From assembly GCF_900239495.1 (NCBI RefSeq), contig NZ_OENE01000035.1, positions 37,509-101,508 of the forward strand: a stretch of DNA of 64,000 bases. The letters run 5' to 3'. The notes beneath the pieces are model-generated. The model saw only the letters and a list, made by a program, of their open reading frames with translations, was not told the DNA's origin and did no database searches. The DNA comes from Tenacibaculum finnmarkense genomovar ulcerans (GTDB taxonomy: Bacteria > Bacteroidota > Bacteroidia > Flavobacteriales > Flavobacteriaceae). The translations under genes were made by a program, and so were the position numbers. This document shows, piece by piece, positions 1 to 6,688 of the stretch (its first letter is position 1; every line of letters starts with the position of its first letter).

Positions 1-774
1 CTAACATCAATGAATGAGGTTGTTCAAATGCTGCTTAATAATCCTGACGTTGAAATTAATTCAATACAGGAGTTATTAGCGGAAATGACCACGGCAGATA
101 ATGCTTTAATTTCATCAATCGCTAATAAAGTTAGCTACGTCATTTCTCAAAATTTAACGCCAAACCAAAAAAAAATGGCCCAGGCGAATATTGGTATTTT
201 TAATACCTTCTTAAAACTGTCAGGTGGAAGAGTTAAAGGAGATGTCACACTTGAAAATTCAAGACTTTTTATTGAGAAAACAGGATCTAGTAAGTTTGGC
301 TTTACCGCGGACAATCTAGGTATGTTTATTTATGATTATATCAGAGGTGGTTTAGCTGTTCGAATCAAAAACGATAAAGATGTTGATTTTTATGGCGTAA
401 CGTCAAGTTTAGGTGGCTTTAAAGTAGGCGATAAAGACGTTTATCACGAAGGAAACTTACCAAAACAAACCGTTGCACCAATATCAACAATAACAAGCTA
501 CACGGCAAAAGCTTCTGATGTTGGTAGTGTCGTACCACTATCAAACGCAAATGCACAAATAATCCTAAACACCGCATCATTCCCACGAATTGGCGACACA
601 GCTAAATATTTATATAAAGGAACAGGAACGTGTAAAGTAGCTACGTCAGGAACGGCAACTGAATTGTGCAATATAAACGATACGCTCGAATTTGATGGGC
701 AAAATTCAATGATTGAAATAACCAAAACAGGAGCAAATGAGTATTTCGTTTGCGGTCAATTAATTAGAGCGTAA
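1..774 (+). CDS. Phage tail fibre protein, 5' partial
   Basis: This is the C-terminal part of a tail fibre or receptor-binding protein. The reading frame is open to the window edge (codons at 1-9 are sense). The first visible segments (MNEVVQMLLNNPDVEINSI and LTPNQKKMAQANIGI) match linker motifs normally found inside fibres, so the ATG at 10 is probably internal. The middle contains the fibre-type phrase KDVYHEGNLP, followed by a beta-rich tail with many small polar residues. It is followed after 2 bp by the leucine-rich-repeat gene, which suggests the two act together at the tail tip. The host ligand cannot be read from the sequence. Confidence 0.75.
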   Translation, partial: LTSMNEVVQMLLNNPDVEINSIQELLAEMTTADNALISSIANKVSYVISQNLTPNQKKMAQANIGIFNTFLKLSGGRVKGDVTLENSRLFIEKTGSSKFGFTADNLGMFIYDYIRGGLAVRIKNDKDVDFYGVTSSLGGFKVGDKDVYHEGNLPKQTVAPISTITSYTAKASDVGSVVPLSNANAQIILNTASFPRIGDTAKYLYKGTGTCKVATSGTATELCNINDTLEFDGQNSMIEITKTGANEYFVCGQLIRA

Positions 775-776
775 TT

Positions 777-1409
777 ATGGGAATGGCAAGTTCAAGAAGA
801 TATGGGGGGCAAGAAATTACGATGGTTACTACGAGTAATGCGAGTGATTGGAAGGTTTCTAAAGATAAAAGTCAAAGACTTGTTAAGTGGAGTGTTTTGG
901 GTAAGCTTCATACTCAGGAGGTTACTCAAAACGGAGTAGGGATACTAATAATTGATTTTAGCGGAAATACAGGAAGTGAAACTGTTGTTGTTACCTCTAG
1001 TCGGGGTTTGACTAAATTCTATTGCAACAGAATCCAATTAACGGCATTAGATGTTAGTAGAAGTATTAGTCTGGAGAATTTATATTGCTTCAACAATAGA
1101 CTAACAGAATTAGATGTAAGTAAAAATGATGAGTTGATTTATATACATTGCGCAAATAACCAATTAAAGGTGTTGGATGTAAGTAAAAATGTTAAACTGC
1201 GTCAGTTGATTTGCTTCAACAATAGACTAACAACATTAGATGTAAGTAAAAATGTTAAGTTGACTCATCTCAGTTGCACCAATAACCCAACCCTAACAAC
1301 AATCTACGTAAACCAAAATCAATTAAATATTTTAAACGGCGTAGCGCCACAGCTTATCGCCTGGGATTGGTTAAAACCCGCACATACAAAATACATACTA
1401 AAACAGTAA
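777..1409 (+). CDS. Phage leucine-rich-repeat protein, probable tail-tip adhesin
   Basis: The protein has 210 aa. Residues 1-75 form a beta-rich N-terminal domain with no signal peptide. About residues 75-185 contain five repeats of roughly 21 aa of the type LxxLDVSKNxxLxxLxCxNNxL, the Cys/Asn leucine-rich repeat common in Bacteroidota surface proteins. Two repeats are nearly identical at DNA level. Its position directly behind the fibre gene and before the lysis genes suggests a fibre-associated adhesin. A role as a moron that decorates the host is possible but less likely without a secretion signal. A second ATG at 783 could be the true start. Confidence 0.7.
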   Translation: MGMASSRRYGGQEITMVTTSNASDWKVSKDKSQRLVKWSVLGKLHTQEVTQNGVGILIIDFSGNTGSETVVVTSSRGLTKFYCNRIQLTALDVSRSISLENLYCFNNRLTELDVSKNDELIYIHCANNQLKVLDVSKNVKLRQLICFNNRLTTLDVSKNVKLTHLSCTNNPTLTTIYVNQNQLNILNGVAPQLIAWDWLKPAHTKYILKQ

Positions 1410-1441
1410 TAAAATCATCAAAAGAAATAAATAAAATAAAA

Positions 1442-1753
1442 ATGAAGGAAGAATTAATAAATATGGTTAATAAATATAGCGGATATGTTATTGGCGGATT
1501 AATTGGTGCAATTGTTCATCGGATAAGAAACACGATGAGTTTCGTTACGTTCTTAGGAGTATTATTCATATCAGCATTTATAGGATTTTGCGTCGGAGTA
1601 ATCATGCGAAACTACCTGAACGCTACAGATGAAGTAATATTCGTTGCTTGCTCTATATCTGGAGTATTTGCAAAGGATATATTGACGGAAATACAACAGG
1701 TAATTGCATTTATCTCTATTTATATAAAAACCAAATTGAAAATTGAAGAATAA
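1442..1753 (+). CDS. Putative phage holin
   Basis: This small membrane protein (103 aa from the ATG at 1442) has two to three hydrophobic segments, around residues 15-30, 36-58 and 64-82, and a charged C-terminal tail ending in KTKLKIEE. Position is the main evidence: it directly precedes an M23 endolysin and a spanin-like protein. Sequence and topology resemble the LydA/phage_holin_3 type, but no diagnostic motif exists for holins. A longer in-frame start at 1367 overlaps the previous gene by 43 bp and adds only a polar Lys-rich stretch, so the internal ATG was chosen. Confidence 0.6.
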   Translation: MKEELINMVNKYSGYVIGGLIGAIVHRIRNTMSFVTFLGVLFISAFIGFCVGVIMRNYLNATDEVIFVACSISGVFAKDILTEIQQVIAFISIYIKTKLKIEE

Positions 1754-1754
1754 A

Positions 1755-2198
1755 ATGCACGCACCACTAAAAAAAATAATAGACAGAGGAAACGACCCAA
1801 CAGGATTTGGGCATTTTGGCGCCAAAAGAGGCTGGCGAAATGGAAAAAGACGATACCATCGAGGACACGATATTCTTTCCGTTCCTGGCGAAAGTATTAC
1901 TTCCATGATTTACGGAACAGTTACAAAAGTTGGCTATATGTACAGCTCGCCGAAATCATCACATTTGCGATATGTAGAAGTTACCAACGATTTATTCAGA
2001 ATAAGACTTTGTTACTTGGAATCTTGTGTAAAAGTAGGGGATGTAGTTTGTGCAGGGCAACGTGTTGGATATGCCGAAAATGTGGCTAAATATCACAATA
2101 GAAACAAGAAAAAAGGGCAATCTTTAATGCTTAATCACTTGCACGTAGAAATGTATAAAGATGGTGTTTTAATTAATCCTAAAGAATATTTGATATGA
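1755..2198 (+). CDS. M23-family peptidase, phage endolysin
   Basis: This 147-aa protein is a LytM/M23 zinc peptidase that would cleave peptide bridges of peptidoglycan at lysis. The zinc motifs are visible: H35-R-G-H-D39 (HxGxD form) and the HLH motif with H128 and H130 near the C-terminus. A glycine/valine-rich beta core containing VGDVVCAGQRVGYA lies between them. There is no signal peptide, which fits holin-dependent release. The ATG at 1755 lies 1 bp after the holin stop; a TTG at 1743 would overlap the holin. The stop overlaps the next start. Confidence 0.88.
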   Translation: MHAPLKKIIDRGNDPTGFGHFGAKRGWRNGKRRYHRGHDILSVPGESITSMIYGTVTKVGYMYSSPKSSHLRYVEVTNDLFRIRLCYLESCVKVGDVVCAGQRVGYAENVAKYHNRNKKKGQSLMLNHLHVEMYKDGVLINPKEYLI

Positions 2199-2812
2199 TG
2201 CAGATACTCAGTTTACTTAATTCTAATTTCATTAAATATGCGTCAGTAGCAGTTGTTATTGGTTATGTTATTTTACTGCAAAAGCAAAACATCGAGCTTT
2301 TAAAAGATAATGAAAGAATTGCAGATAATTATACGAGTGCTTTAAAAATAGACTCCTTAAAAGTTGCTGTTTTTAAAGTTAAAAATCAAAATGAATTAGA
2401 AGAATTAATTAATCAAAATAAAGAACTATCCGAATTATTAAGCAAGACGAACATCCGCAAAAAACGCATTCAGAATTTATATTATCAACAACAAAAATAT
2501 GTAGATTCAGTAAAAAAGAAAATGGATGTTAGCGGTTTAGTTTCATCAATTAGAAAAGATATTCCTGCAACGCTAAAATGGAAAGACAGTTCTGAATGTT
2601 TGTCGATAAAAGGCACCGTAAATTATAATAACGATAGCCTGAATGTTACTGTAAACGATAAGAAATATCAAAATAATATTATTCTACTGAAGCATAAAAC
2701 CAAGCGAAAAAGGATAAAATGGCTATTAAATTTACGACTTGGCGAACGGCGGTTTAATTTTACACAAAAATCTAAATGCGGCACGGGGAAAGTTACTGTG
2801 ATTGAAAAATAA
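2195..2812 (+). CDS. Rz-like inner-membrane spanin candidate
   Basis: The protein has 205 aa with one N-terminal hydrophobic helix (about residues 14-28). A long charged coiled-coil region (about 30-115) follows, and then a beta-rich C-terminal part. A single N-terminal anchor plus periplasmic coiled coil directly behind the endolysin is the usual pattern of an i-spanin (Rz), which fuses inner and outer membranes at the last step of lysis. The start overlaps the endolysin stop by 4 bp. The assignment rests on position and topology, since spanins share little sequence. The C-terminal domain is longer than in lambda Rz, so another envelope role is possible. Confidence 0.5.
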   Translation: MMQILSLLNSNFIKYASVAVVIGYVILLQKQNIELLKDNERIADNYTSALKIDSLKVAVFKVKNQNELEELINQNKELSELLSKTNIRKKRIQNLYYQQQKYVDSVKKKMDVSGLVSSIRKDIPATLKWKDSSECLSIKGTVNYNNDSLNVTVNDKKYQNNIILLKHKTKRKRIKWLLNLRLGERRFNFTQKSKCGTGKVTVIEK

Positions 2813-2819
2813 AACAAGC

Positions 2820-2885
2820 ATGAAGCAATATTTAATAAAGCTGGGGGGCGGTGTAATATTGTGGAGTGCTTGTTTAATGTGTTAA
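2820..2885 (+). CDS. Possible 21-aa membrane peptide behind the spanin gene
   Basis: A tiny frame begins at ATG 2820, 7 bp after the spanin-like gene, and reads MKQYLIKLGGGVILWSACLMC. It has a basic N-terminus, a hydrophobic core and a Cys in a weak lipobox (WSAC). It ends 2 bp before the next gene. The form and place would suit an outer-membrane spanin remnant, but a 4-residue mature part is too short to work alone. It may well be chance. Confidence 0.2.
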   Translation: MKQYLIKLGGGVILWSACLMC

Positions 2886-2887
2886 AT

Positions 2888-3631
2888 ATGAAAAAAACTA
2901 TAAATATTCCAACATCTTGGAATGAATTATCGGATTATCAATTAAAGAAAATAGCAGGTATTATGTATGGAAATCAAGGTGAATTAACTGATGTTAGGAT
3001 ATTTTTTACACTTTTAAATATCCGATGGTGGAATTTCCTAAAAAAGAAAACAGCACGTCTTATTTTAAGAAATGTTAGTTTATCAGAATTGAAGAAGCAT
3101 TATTCTTTTATTTATGAAAATCAAAAACGAGCCAATTTTATAAAATCATTTAAGGTGAAAGGTAAAACTCTCTACGCTCCTGGTGATCGCATTAACAATT
3201 TAACGGTTGATGAATTTTCGCATACTGAAGATTTATATTTAGGATGGATGCGAACGCAAAATATAGAATTCCTTCATTATTTAACGGCTGTTTTGTATCG
3301 TATTAAAGGTAAGGACGGCAAGCGTGTTTTATTTGATAAAACCACTTTAGAAAGTGATGCAAAAGCACTATCTAAAATTGATAAAAATAGATTTTATGCA
3401 ACATTAGTAACTTATCAAGGTTGCCGTGAACATTTATATGCGCAATTTCCAATTGTATTTCCGAAATCAACATCAAAAAACCCTAAAGTGCCAAATTCTA
3501 GTGGTTTTGGAAAATTAGCATTGCATCTGTCTGGCAAGAAATTCGGAACGCATCAAGAAACCATCAGTACGAATATTTATGTTTTTTTAAGTGAATTTGA
3601 AGAACAATTAAAAGCCCAACCAAATGCCTAG
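2888..3631 (+). CDS. Phage protein of unknown function (247 aa)
   Basis: I do not recognise the family. The start is taken at ATG 2888 (MKKTINIPTSWNELSDYQL); a GTG at 2861 would add ten residues and overlap the tiny peptide frame. The N-terminal half is helical and basic with a WWNFLKKKTAR stretch. The middle has LYAPGDRINNLTVDEFSHTEDLYLGW, and the end is Ser/Asn-rich then acidic. It has no membrane segment or signal. It overlaps the next gene by 8 bp, so the two are translated together. The position in the late operon suggests a tail or head-tail assembly protein. Confidence 0.6.
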   Translation: MKKTINIPTSWNELSDYQLKKIAGIMYGNQGELTDVRIFFTLLNIRWWNFLKKKTARLILRNVSLSELKKHYSFIYENQKRANFIKSFKVKGKTLYAPGDRINNLTVDEFSHTEDLYLGWMRTQNIEFLHYLTAVLYRIKGKDGKRVLFDKTTLESDAKALSKIDKNRFYATLVTYQGCREHLYAQFPIVFPKSTSKNPKVPNSSGFGKLALHLSGKKFGTHQETISTNIYVFLSEFEEQLKAQPNA

Positions 3632-4145
3632 AATAGATTTTAAAACAATCACAAATTACTTAGAGAATTTAGCAGATGCAAATATTGATATTGCATCCAA
3701 ATACCGATGGAATGTTACGGAGTTTACAGGGAATCTAAGAAGCGGCATTGATTTGCCTGTTAAATTAATTGACGCCGTAGAAGTGCAAACTTCAGGAAAT
3801 AACACGCAACGTTCGCATAATAATATTGTAGCGTTTACTGTTTTAGACAAGCCAAACACAAGAACAGGAAATGCCAACGAATACGATGCTCAAAACGAGG
3901 TTTTAAACCGTTGCCAAAATATTTGTTTTGATATTGAAACAAGAATTTTACACGATGCCACCAATATTAAAGATGCTGATGGAAATAAAAACTGGCTTTA
4001 CGGACGTGTTGAAGAAGGTTCTTTTCGCTTTTACAAGATAGGACCCATTTTTACAGATACTTTATATGGTTATCGTTGTGAATTTGCCTTGAAAAATCAA
4101 GTTTGTAAAATTCCTGATGCGTCGAAATGGAATGATATGGAATAA
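3624..4145 (+). CDS. Phage protein of unknown function (173 aa), possibly tail
   Basis: The product begins MPRIDFKTITNYLENLADAN and has mixed alpha/beta character. Aromatic strands such as SFRFYKIGPIFTDTLYGYRCEFALKNQ stand near the C-terminus. Size and fold pattern resemble tail-terminator or minor tail proteins, but no signature is visible. The gene overlaps the preceding one by 8 bp. It is followed by a region with its own promoter, so it is probably the last gene of this stretch of the late operon before the inserted cassette. Confidence 0.55.
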   Translation: MPRIDFKTITNYLENLADANIDIASKYRWNVTEFTGNLRSGIDLPVKLIDAVEVQTSGNNTQRSHNNIVAFTVLDKPNTRTGNANEYDAQNEVLNRCQNICFDIETRILHDATNIKDADGNKNWLYGRVEEGSFRFYKIGPIFTDTLYGYRCEFALKNQVCKIPDASKWNDME

Positions 4146-4148
4146 ATG

Positions 4149-4156
4149 TACATTTG
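4149..4156 (+). promoter_or_regulatory. Promoter -7 element TACATTTG
   Basis: TACATTTG fits the Bacteroidota -7 consensus TAnnTTTG and lies 16 bp before the lipoprotein start, just after the stop of the upstream tail gene. No clear -33 TTG was found. It suggests that the lipoprotein is expressed from the prophage independently of the late operon. Confidence 0.5.
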
Positions 4157-4172
4157 TTGTAAAAATTAAATT

Positions 4173-4727
4173 ATGAGAATATTATTATTACTTATCGTTG
4201 TTTTATTTACTGGATGTAAAAAACAAGTTCACTATATAAGAGGGTCTGAAATACAAGAAAACTTCATCTCTTTTGTATATCAAAAATACCCTCTTTTTTC
4301 AAAAAATGAAATTCAAAAAAATGAAATGGAAAAAGTGTTTACAGAGGACATGAAAAAATACATTTCTGATAGCTTAACTAATATTGATGGTTTTTTAATG
4401 AAAATTAAAAGGATTGATTTCCATCAACTCAAGCATGAAAAACAGATTAAAGTTGTTTTAACTGATTACAGAAAGCACTTACTAGATATTGATTACCATG
4501 ATTTCAATCGTATAGATGAAACTGAGAAAGATGAAACAAGTGCGTTATATAAATCTTTTATTGATAAAAAAGTAAATGATTATGTTTTCGTCTATGGAAA
4601 ACTAGATAAGGTTCTAACCTTAAAGAAGCCTTTTCAGAAAGAAGATTACAAGATAAATATAGATTCTGTTCGGTTAGTTAAAAATATAAAGCTAATTTAT
4701 GAAAGAAGAAAAAAATTATACTATTAA
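4173..4727 (+). CDS. Prophage-encoded lipoprotein
   Basis: The product (184 aa) has a short basic N-terminus, a hydrophobic core and a lipobox LFTGC, so Cys15 should be lipidated. The mature part is highly charged (Lys/Asp/Glu) and helical, with no recognised domain. It has its own host-type promoter upstream and a strong terminator downstream, which marks it as an independently expressed gene (moron) within the tail region. Prophage lipoproteins of this kind often block infection by related phages or change the cell surface. That role is inferred from context only. Confidence 0.7.
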   Translation: MRILLLLIVVLFTGCKKQVHYIRGSEIQENFISFVYQKYPLFSKNEIQKNEMEKVFTEDMKKYISDSLTNIDGFLMKIKRIDFHQLKHEKQIKVVLTDYRKHLLDIDYHDFNRIDETEKDETSALYKSFIDKKVNDYVFVYGKLDKVLTLKKPFQKEDYKINIDSVRLVKNIKLIYERRKKLYY

Positions 4728-4749
4728 TATAAAAAATCATCTAAATAAA

Positions 4750-4778
4750 AAAACCACTCGTAATTGAGTGGTTTTTTT
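4750..4778 (+). terminator. Intrinsic terminator after the lipoprotein gene
   Basis: A 10-bp stem (aaaaccactc, loop, gagtggtttt) is followed by a run of T. The A-run on the other side lets it serve both the lipoprotein and the convergent repressor gene. Confidence 0.8.
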
Positions 4779-4794
4779 ATGATTTTTAATTGCT

Positions 4795-5061
4795 CTATAT
4801 TTCTTTTGCAAAGTTTTTAAAATCTTCCTTTGAATGAAACGTAAATAGTTTTTCTTCGATTACGACAGTTATTGTTGCATCTCCTTTAAATAATTCTTTG
4901 ATATTTACATCTAATATTTTTGCTATTGCCTGAAGAGTTGCTACGTTAGTACTATCTCCAGAGTTTATTCTACTTAAAGTATTAGCTTCAACACCTATTT
5001 GTTTAGCTATTTCTTTCATTTGAATTCCTTTACTCTTTGCTATTTCTTTGATTCTATACAT
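4795..5061 (-). CDS. XRE/Cro-CI family repressor
   Basis: An 88-aa DNA-binding protein with an XRE helix-turn-helix over about residues 3-58 (IAKSKGIQMKEIAKQIGV, recognition helix near ANTLSRINSG). A short C-terminal beta-plus-helix tail (TITVVIEEKLFTFHSKEDFKNF) lacks any peptidase dyad, so it is not cleaved like lambda CI. It is divergent from the antirepressor gene, and repeated TATACATTTAAT sites between them are its likely operators. It probably represses the antirepressor promoter and possibly its own, acting as a small lysogeny-type switch inside the tail operon. Confidence 0.82.
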   Translation of the reverse strand: MYRIKEIAKSKGIQMKEIAKQIGVEANTLSRINSGDSTNVATLQAIAKILDVNIKELFKGDATITVVIEEKLFTFHSKEDFKNFAKEI

Positions 5062-5069
5062 GTGGTAAA

Positions 5070-5138
5070 TATACGTTAAATGGTTATTTATAATAAAAAA
5101 TATACATTTAATTAGTATAGATGTAAATTAAATGTATA
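5070..5138. promoter_or_regulatory. Repressor operators between divergent genes
   Basis: A perfect 12-bp inverted repeat, TATACATTTAAT at 5101-5112 and ATTAAATGTATA at 5127-5138, is joined by a third near-copy, TATACGTTAAAT, at 5070-5081. The right arm overlaps the antirepressor -7 box, and the left copy lies next to the repressor start. This is the expected layout for binding by the adjacent XRE protein. Confidence 0.65.
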
Positions 5139-5142
5139 TTTG
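5135..5142 (+). promoter_or_regulatory. Promoter -7 element TATATTTG of the antirepressor gene
   Basis: TATATTTG is a perfect match to TAnnTTTG, 46 bp before the antirepressor start. It overlaps the right arm of the operator repeat, so bound repressor should exclude polymerase. Confidence 0.65.
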
Positions 5143-5188
5143 CGATAGGTAATCATCATTAAATGATTATTTATAAAAACATAAAGCA

Positions 5189-5722
5189 ATGAGTACTCAA
5201 TTAATTACAGTAAATGAAAAACAAATTCCGATTGTAACTTTATCAAATGAAAAGTATGTGGCAATTAAACCAATTTGTGAAGCGATTGGTGTGGATTATG
5301 ATAATCAAATCGATAAAATAAATAATGATGAAATCTTAAAGCAACTAACCCCCTTAAAGGGGGTAGTTGCAGCTGATGGTAAAACTAGAAAAATGCGTGT
5401 AATTTCTTTAAGATATGTTTTCGGGTGGTTATTCACTATCAACCCAAACAAGGTTAAGCCAGAAATTAAACAAGATGTTATAAACTTCAAAAAAGAATGT
5501 TACGATGCTCTTTTTGACACTTTCACAAAACGTACATCTATTTTAAAAGAGAAAACTAATTATCAAATAGAAATTGAGAGATTAGAAGCTAATTGGAAAC
5601 AAACAGATGATTATAAAGAAATAGAGAAATTAAAGAAACAGCAAAAAAATGCAACACAAAGATTAAATAGTTTAGATAAAAAAATTGTTACCGAACAATT
5701 TGATTTGTTCAAAAAAGAATAA
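5189..5722 (+). CDS. Phage antirepressor, P22_AR_N type
   Basis: The protein has 177 aa. Residues 1-115 match the P22 antirepressor N-terminal domain (NEKQIPIVTLSNEKYVAIKP at the start; RVISLRYVFGWLFTINPNKV in the middle). The C-terminal 60 residues form a Lys/Glu/Gln-rich coiled coil. Family members interfere with CI-type repressors or act as phage regulatory proteins. Here it is divergent from the XRE gene and controlled by the shared operators. Its own transcription unit inside the tail block makes it likely to regulate this cassette or a related phage, not the late genes directly. Confidence 0.75.
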   Translation: MSTQLITVNEKQIPIVTLSNEKYVAIKPICEAIGVDYDNQIDKINNDEILKQLTPLKGVVAADGKTRKMRVISLRYVFGWLFTINPNKVKPEIKQDVINFKKECYDALFDTFTKRTSILKEKTNYQIEIERLEANWKQTDDYKEIEKLKKQQKNATQRLNSLDKKIVTEQFDLFKKE

Positions 5723-5733
5723 CAATTAATTCA

Positions 5734-5741
5734 TATATTTG
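5734..5741 (+). promoter_or_regulatory. Promoter -7 element TATATTTG before the hairpin leader
   Basis: TATATTTG lies 12 bp after the antirepressor stop. A transcript from it would start near 5748 and carry a leader of about 140 nt before the ATG at 5890. That leader holds the hairpins described below. Confidence 0.55.
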
Positions 5742-5768
5742 CAACGCCAGATAAAACAAATATTTAAA

Positions 5769-5960
5769 ATGTATCCACAAAATAAAAATCAAATCCCGTT
5801 CATGACAGATGTAAAAATCTGTAATCATCAATTCATTTTGAATGTTTTTTCTGGCGAACATGTTCGGGTATTTATAAAAACAAATAATCATGCCAGAAAA
5901 AACATTCAAAAACACTCCAAACGACCAAGCATTACATTTATTAGAGGATTTACTTTCTAA
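5769..5960 (+). CDS. Possible leader ORF overlapping the next gene
   Basis: A 63-codon frame begins at ATG 5769 (MYPQNKNQIPFMTDVKICNH), runs through both arms of the long hairpin, and ends 70 bp inside the following gene in another frame. The protein is basic and looks like no known family. Ribosomes translating it would melt the hairpin that hides the ATG at 5890, so it could act as a regulatory leader. It may also be an accident of AT-rich sequence. Confidence 0.25.
   Translation: MYPQNKNQIPFMTDVKICNHQFILNVFSGEHVRVFIKTNNHARKNIQKHSKRPSITFIRGFTF
5836..5911 (+). promoter_or_regulatory. Perfect 20-bp hairpin covering a start codon
   Basis: The arms 5836-5855 and 5892-5911 are exact inverted repeats of 20 bp with a 36-nt loop. 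The right arm begins at the G of the ATG at 5890-5892 and covers codons 2-7. The loop starts with a perfect palindrome, GAACATGTTC (5856-5865). A smaller hairpin (acagat/atctgt, 5805-5822) precedes it. In RNA this would lock the start codon in a stable stem. Confidence 0.6.
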
Positions 5961-6141
5961 AACTGATGCTAAAAATTTACGAGAAGATTTAAATAGAATT
6001 TTTTACGGTTATATTTCTTCTGATGAAGCAGATGACCAACGAGAACGAAACATGAAAGGTAGTACTTATATGGCTCTTGTTAATTTTTTAACTAAAATTT
6101 CAAACATACCAGAAATTGACCGCTGGTCAAAAAAAGCATAA
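5890..6141 (+). CDS. Small prophage protein of unknown function (83 aa)
   Basis: The product starts MPEKTFKNTPNDQALHLLED and is acidic and helical, with no membrane segment or known domain. It has a dedicated promoter about 150 bp upstream, a leader with a strong hairpin over the start codon, and a terminator 20 bp downstream. It is therefore its own transcription unit. Tight translational control suggests a product that is harmful or needed only at one stage. No function can be named. Confidence 0.6.
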   Translation: MPEKTFKNTPNDQALHLLEDLLSKTDAKNLREDLNRIFYGYISSDEADDQRERNMKGSTYMALVNFLTKISNIPEIDRWSKKA

Positions 6142-6160
6142 TATATTTTATTTCACCCCA

Positions 6161-6190
6161 AAAAAACACTCCTAGCTGAGTGTTTTTTTT
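6161..6190 (+). terminator. Intrinsic terminator closing the inserted cassette
   Basis: An 11-bp stem (aaaaaacactc with gagtgtttttt, loop ctagct) is followed by more T residues. It separates the cassette from the connector and tape-measure genes. Confidence 0.75.
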
Positions 6191-6214
6191 GTGTCCTATT
6201 TTAAAAAGTTGCCC

Positions 6215-6241
6215 GCACTTAAATTGCAATAAATTAAGTGC
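6215..6241 (+). promoter_or_regulatory. Hairpin directly before the gp10-like gene
   Basis: A perfect 8-bp inverted repeat (gcacttaa / ttaagtgc, 11-nt loop) ends 3 bp before the ATG at 6245. It may shape translation or be a processing site. No promoter box was found here, so the gene probably depends on read-through. Confidence 0.35.
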
Positions 6242-6244
6242 AAT

Positions 6245-6688
6245 ATGAGTAACAATATTGATTATAAAGCTATAAAAAAAGCAGAACGTAAAATAGGGCG
6301 TACAGCTTCTAAAATGATAGAAAGCCGTATAACCCAACAGCTACGCTCCTACGGGTTAATTGATACACATGAGTTAGAAGAAAGTGTGAAAACAAGACCT
6401 GTAATGGGGGAATTGCGTTTGTTTAGAATTAGCACCAAGATGGAACGCCACGGTTACATTTTGCAACAGGGTATAAGTAGTAAAAGAACAGGGCATACAC
6501 GTCATAACGAAAAATCAAAACTATTCTACACTGTAAAAGAGCATCGAATGATGATGCAAGGAAAATCATTTATCACGGAAGGAATAGAAGATTCTGGAGC
6601 TTTTCAATATTTATTTGATGAAATAGGAAAACTTCGGATGAAAGAAATTCCTGTAATTTTTAACGGTGCTAATATCGACTTGAACTAA
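6245..6688 (+). CDS. Phage gp10-like / tail-completion protein
   Basis: The protein has 147 aa, is basic and helical at the N-terminus, and has the look of HK97 gp10-like or minor capsid/tail-completion proteins that join head and tail. Typical elements are the N-terminal helix with RTASKMIESRITQQL and the central HGYILQQGISSKRTGHTRHN, which resembles the loop where such proteins bear conserved Gly/His residues. It overlaps the tape-measure start by 1 bp (TAATG). It is normal for a connector gene to lie upstream of the tape measure, but usually with tail-tube genes between. Confidence 0.5.
   Translation: MSNNIDYKAIKKAERKIGRTASKMIESRITQQLRSYGLIDTHELEESVKTRPVMGELRLFRISTKMERHGYILQQGISSKRTGHTRHNEKSKLFYTVKEHRMMMQGKSFITEGIEDSGAFQYLFDEIGKLRMKEIPVIFNGANIDLN

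Noticed and set aside
10..774. Complete fibre gene starting at ATG 10
   Set aside because: The frame is open to base 1 and the first residues look like the inside of a fibre, so the gene is treated as cut by the window edge.
1367..1441. Longer holin start at 1367
   Set aside because: It overlaps the previous gene by 43 bp and adds only a Lys-rich stretch before the membrane segments.
5739..5760. Longer start of the 63-codon leader frame at a TTG near 5739
   Set aside because: It overlaps the -7 box and the expected transcription start, so it could not be translated from that mRNA. The ATG at 5769 is used instead, with low confidence.
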